NCBI RefSeq assembly: GCF_001563265.1
Contig: NZ_CP005084.1
Location: 566,001 to 630,000, forward strand
From: Sphingobium sp. TKS
Lineage (GTDB): Bacteria; Pseudomonadota; Alphaproteobacteria; Sphingomonadales; Sphingomonadaceae
Direction of reading: 5' to 3'
Length of the DNA stretch: 64,000 nucleotides
Position numbers and translations under genes: made by a program. A model generated the notes under the pieces. That model worked only from the letters and a program-made list of their open reading frames with translations, ran no database searches and was not told the origin of the DNA. Below, in pieces: positions 62,665 to 64,000 of this stretch. Position 1 is the stretch's first letter; each line of letters begins with the position of its first letter.

Positions 62665-62937
62665 ATGAAGACCATCATCATCGCGCTCACGGCTCTGGGC
62701 CTGGCCGCGCCCGCCTTTGCCCAGGCGCCTGCGGTGGATCGCAACGAGGCGATCTACTCCGCCGATGGAACCAAGATCGGCAAGGTCGATCGCGTGCTGA
62801 CCGCCGGCGACGGCGCCGTGAGCGCGGTGCGCGTCATCTATCGCGGAAAGTTCATCACCATCCCCGCAACCACGCTGAGCGCGGGTGAGAAGGGCGTGAC
62901 GACCAGCCTGTCGAATGCCGAGCTGAAGAAACTGTGA
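62665..62937 (+). CDS. Small exported PRC-barrel-like protein
   Basis: This 90-residue protein has a signal peptide (MKTIIIALTALGLAAPAFAQ) and a beta-rich body AIYSADGTKIGKVDRVLTAGDGAVSAVRVIYRGKFITIPATTLSAG, which matches the PRC-barrel pattern of small sphingomonad periplasmic proteins. AAAGGA precedes ATG 62665. It stands alone between divergent MFS and codirectional TetR genes, and is followed by a hairpin. Function unknown; not obviously catabolic. Confidence 0.8.
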   Translation: MKTIIIALTALGLAAPAFAQAPAVDRNEAIYSADGTKIGKVDRVLTAGDGAVSAVRVIYRGKFITIPATTLSAGEKGVTTSLSNAELKKL

Positions 62938-62943
62938 TTTTTT

Positions 62944-62971
62944 GCCCCACGGTCTTGCAGGACCGTGGGGC
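62944..62971 (+). terminator. Hairpin after the PRC-barrel-like gene
   Basis: Perfect 11-bp stem (GCCCCACGGTC at 62944-62954, complement at 62961-62971) with loop TTGCAG, 6 bp after the stop codon. The T-run precedes rather than follows the stem, so intrinsic termination is plausible but not textbook. Confidence 0.5.
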
Positions 62972-63007
62972 ATGGACCCGTGCCGCGCCTCGGCTTAAAG
63001 CGAAGGC

Positions 63008-63637
63008 ATGAGGGCAAACCAACAACCGCTTGCACGGCTTCCCCGGCGCGGCCGACCGCCGCAATCCGAAGGGCCTGCGCTCGACCGCAGCCGGCTGGTC
63101 GCGACCTTGCTGGACATGGCCCGGTCGGGCGGAATCGAATCGCTCAATATCCGTCCGGTGGCGCAGCGTCTGGGCGTGTCCCCGCGTCTGCTCTACCATC
63201 ATGTCCGCGACAAGGAGGAGATGCTCGGCCTGCTGACCGACGAGATTCTGCGCGGCCGGATGCCCGACCTGTCGGCGCCGGATTGGGAAAGCCGCCTCCG
63301 CAGCATCGCCCGCGCGGTCCATCTGGCCTATCGCGATTTTCCGGGGTCCGCCGCCTTCATCCTGTCACGCAGCGCCAACCGGCTGGAGCAACCCAATGCG
63401 CTGGCGATCCGCCGCGCCATCTTCGAGGCGCTGGCCGAGGCAGGGCTGACACGGCCGCAAAGCGAAGAGATGCTGGTGATTTTTTCCGTCATCGTGCTGG
63501 GCAATGTCGTCGTGTCGGAAAGCCTGACCGACAATGACGAACGGCTGGCGATGCAGCGCGATGTGGTGGAAGCCGCCTTCACCCGCGCGACGGACATGCT
63601 GCTAACCGCGATCCGCGCCATCGCGGGCGCGGCCTGA
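63008..63637 (+). CDS. TetR family transcriptional regulator
   Basis: This 209-residue protein has an N-terminal DNA-binding domain at about residues 15-70: RRGRPPQSEGPALDRSRLVATLLDMA then LNIRPVAQRLGVSPRLLYHHVRDKEEMLGLL. The C-terminal part resembles the TetR_C tetracycline-repressor-like group. It is convergent with, and overlaps by 36 bp, a VOC protein gene. Different from the two other TetR proteins in the window. Target unknown. Confidence 0.9.
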   Translation: MRANQQPLARLPRRGRPPQSEGPALDRSRLVATLLDMARSGGIESLNIRPVAQRLGVSPRLLYHHVRDKEEMLGLLTDEILRGRMPDLSAPDWESRLRSIARAVHLAYRDFPGSAAFILSRSANRLEQPNALAIRRAIFEALAEAGLTRPQSEEMLVIFSVIVLGNVVVSESLTDNDERLAMQRDVVEAAFTRATDMLLTAIRAIAGAA

Positions 63638-64000
63638 GCCTAAGGCAAGGTCGGCGATGGATCGGACGGGGCGGCTGATCCCGTCCCACGCGCGATGGGC
63701 GGCGTGCATCCGGTCGAGCGACGCTTCCATCGCAGGCGAAAGCTCCATCAGTTCGACATAGCCGCCATTGCCTGCGCGGGTATCGAACAGCGCGAACCTT
63801 TCACCCGACGCCATCATTCCGCTGAACGCCATGGCATAGCCTTCGCCGGACAGCCGCTCCACCCCCTCGTCATAGGGAATGCGCAGCATGACATGATGAT
63901 AGCCATCGCCATGACGGTCGAGCATTTCGGTGAAGACCGAAGGCCCCTCATTCGTCTGCTGGAGCAGTTCGATCAGCAGTCCGCCGGAAAAGCCGAACGC
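63602..64000 (-). CDS. VOC (glyoxalase/bleomycin-resistance) family protein, partial
   Basis: Frame open to the right window edge, so the N-terminus is missing; at least 132 residues are seen. Family-like parts are LLIELLQQTNEGPSVFTEMLDRHGDGYHHVMLRI and ERFALFDTRAGNGGYVELMEL, where His and Glu would be metal ligands of a vicinal-oxygen-chelate fold. The end is a low-complexity tail (ALGSGRARDGADRG) overlapping the TetR gene. It could be an isomerase, epimerase or dioxygenase-like protein; substrate unknown. Confidence 0.8.
   Translation of the reverse strand, partial: AFGFSGGLLIELLQQTNEGPSVFTEMLDRHGDGYHHVMLRIPYDEGVERLSGEGYAMAFSGMMASGERFALFDTRAGNGGYVELMELSPAMEASLDRMHAAHRAWDGISRPVRSIADLALGSGRARDGADRG

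Noticed and set aside
1..64000. Search for CRISPR arrays, tRNA or rRNA genes, riboswitches and prophage genes
   Set aside because: No regularly spaced repeats, no cloverleaf or rRNA signatures and no phage structural genes were seen by eye; a covariance-model scan would be needed to exclude small RNAs.

Overview
The window is high-GC DNA that looks like a sphingomonad (Sphingomonadaceae; Sphingobium, Sphingomonas or Novosphingobium type). The reasons are three intact TonB-dependent receptors with a DIVVTARR-type plug start, many short-chain dehydrogenases (SDRs), acyl-CoA dehydrogenases (ACADs) and P450s, and mosaic intergenic palindromes of the kind known from alphaproteobacteria. I see no rRNA, tRNA, CRISPR or replication genes. 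The content is accessory catabolism. Genus and replicon (chromosome or plasmid) cannot be decided from the sequence.

Left catabolic block (1-41.3 kb). This block carries genes for uptake, attack and CoA-dependent breakdown of an organic acid or cyclic/branched compound. Uptake genes are a TonB receptor and two MFS carriers. Oxidation and hydrolysis genes are a P450, a luciferase-type monooxygenase, a GMC oxidoreductase, an Old Yellow Enzyme, an amidohydrolase, a tannase-type esterase and two alpha/beta hydrolases. CoA chemistry is covered by an AMP-forming ligase, an ADP-forming ligase fragment at the left edge, two adjacent ACAD pairs, two enoyl-CoA hydratases, a thiolase, two aldehyde dehydrogenases and six SDRs. 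Nearly every promoter region of the block carries an imperfect palindrome of the form RAG-N4-CTC (best copy arms AAAAGAG/CTCTTTT), often one copy per divergent gene. Two TetR genes flank the block at 1.3 and 41.5 kb. I read this as one regulon; the substrate is not identifiable.

Insertions. Between an SDR and the thiolase, an IS630-type element (21080-22229, TA duplication) sits inside a mosaic repeat, and an IS1380-type element (19431-21076, CTAG duplication) sits exactly on the left edge of the IS630 element. Removing both restores a repeat that aligns with a second copy at 41.4 kb.

Decayed junction (42.2-46 kb). This lower-GC stretch holds remnants only: the 3' half of an IS110-type transposase, the C-terminus of an ACAD followed by the first 20 or so codons of a CaiB-type CoA-transferase, and a TonB-receptor start with an internal deletion. 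It also has two small minus-strand genes, one of them a 57-residue protein.

Right block (46-64 kb). This block contains two versions of one module: a P450 of one subfamily, a 3-hydroxyisobutyrate-dehydrogenase-like reductase, a TonB receptor and an AraC regulator. Added to these are two MFS carriers, an SDR, an NTF2-like protein, a carboxymuconolactone-decarboxylase-like protein, a PRC-barrel-like secreted protein, a TetR regulator and a VOC protein cut by the right edge. Two very short leader ORFs with strong Shine-Dalgarno (SD) sequences overlap the start codons of an aldehyde dehydrogenase (36.98 kb) and an MFS carrier (58.48 kb).
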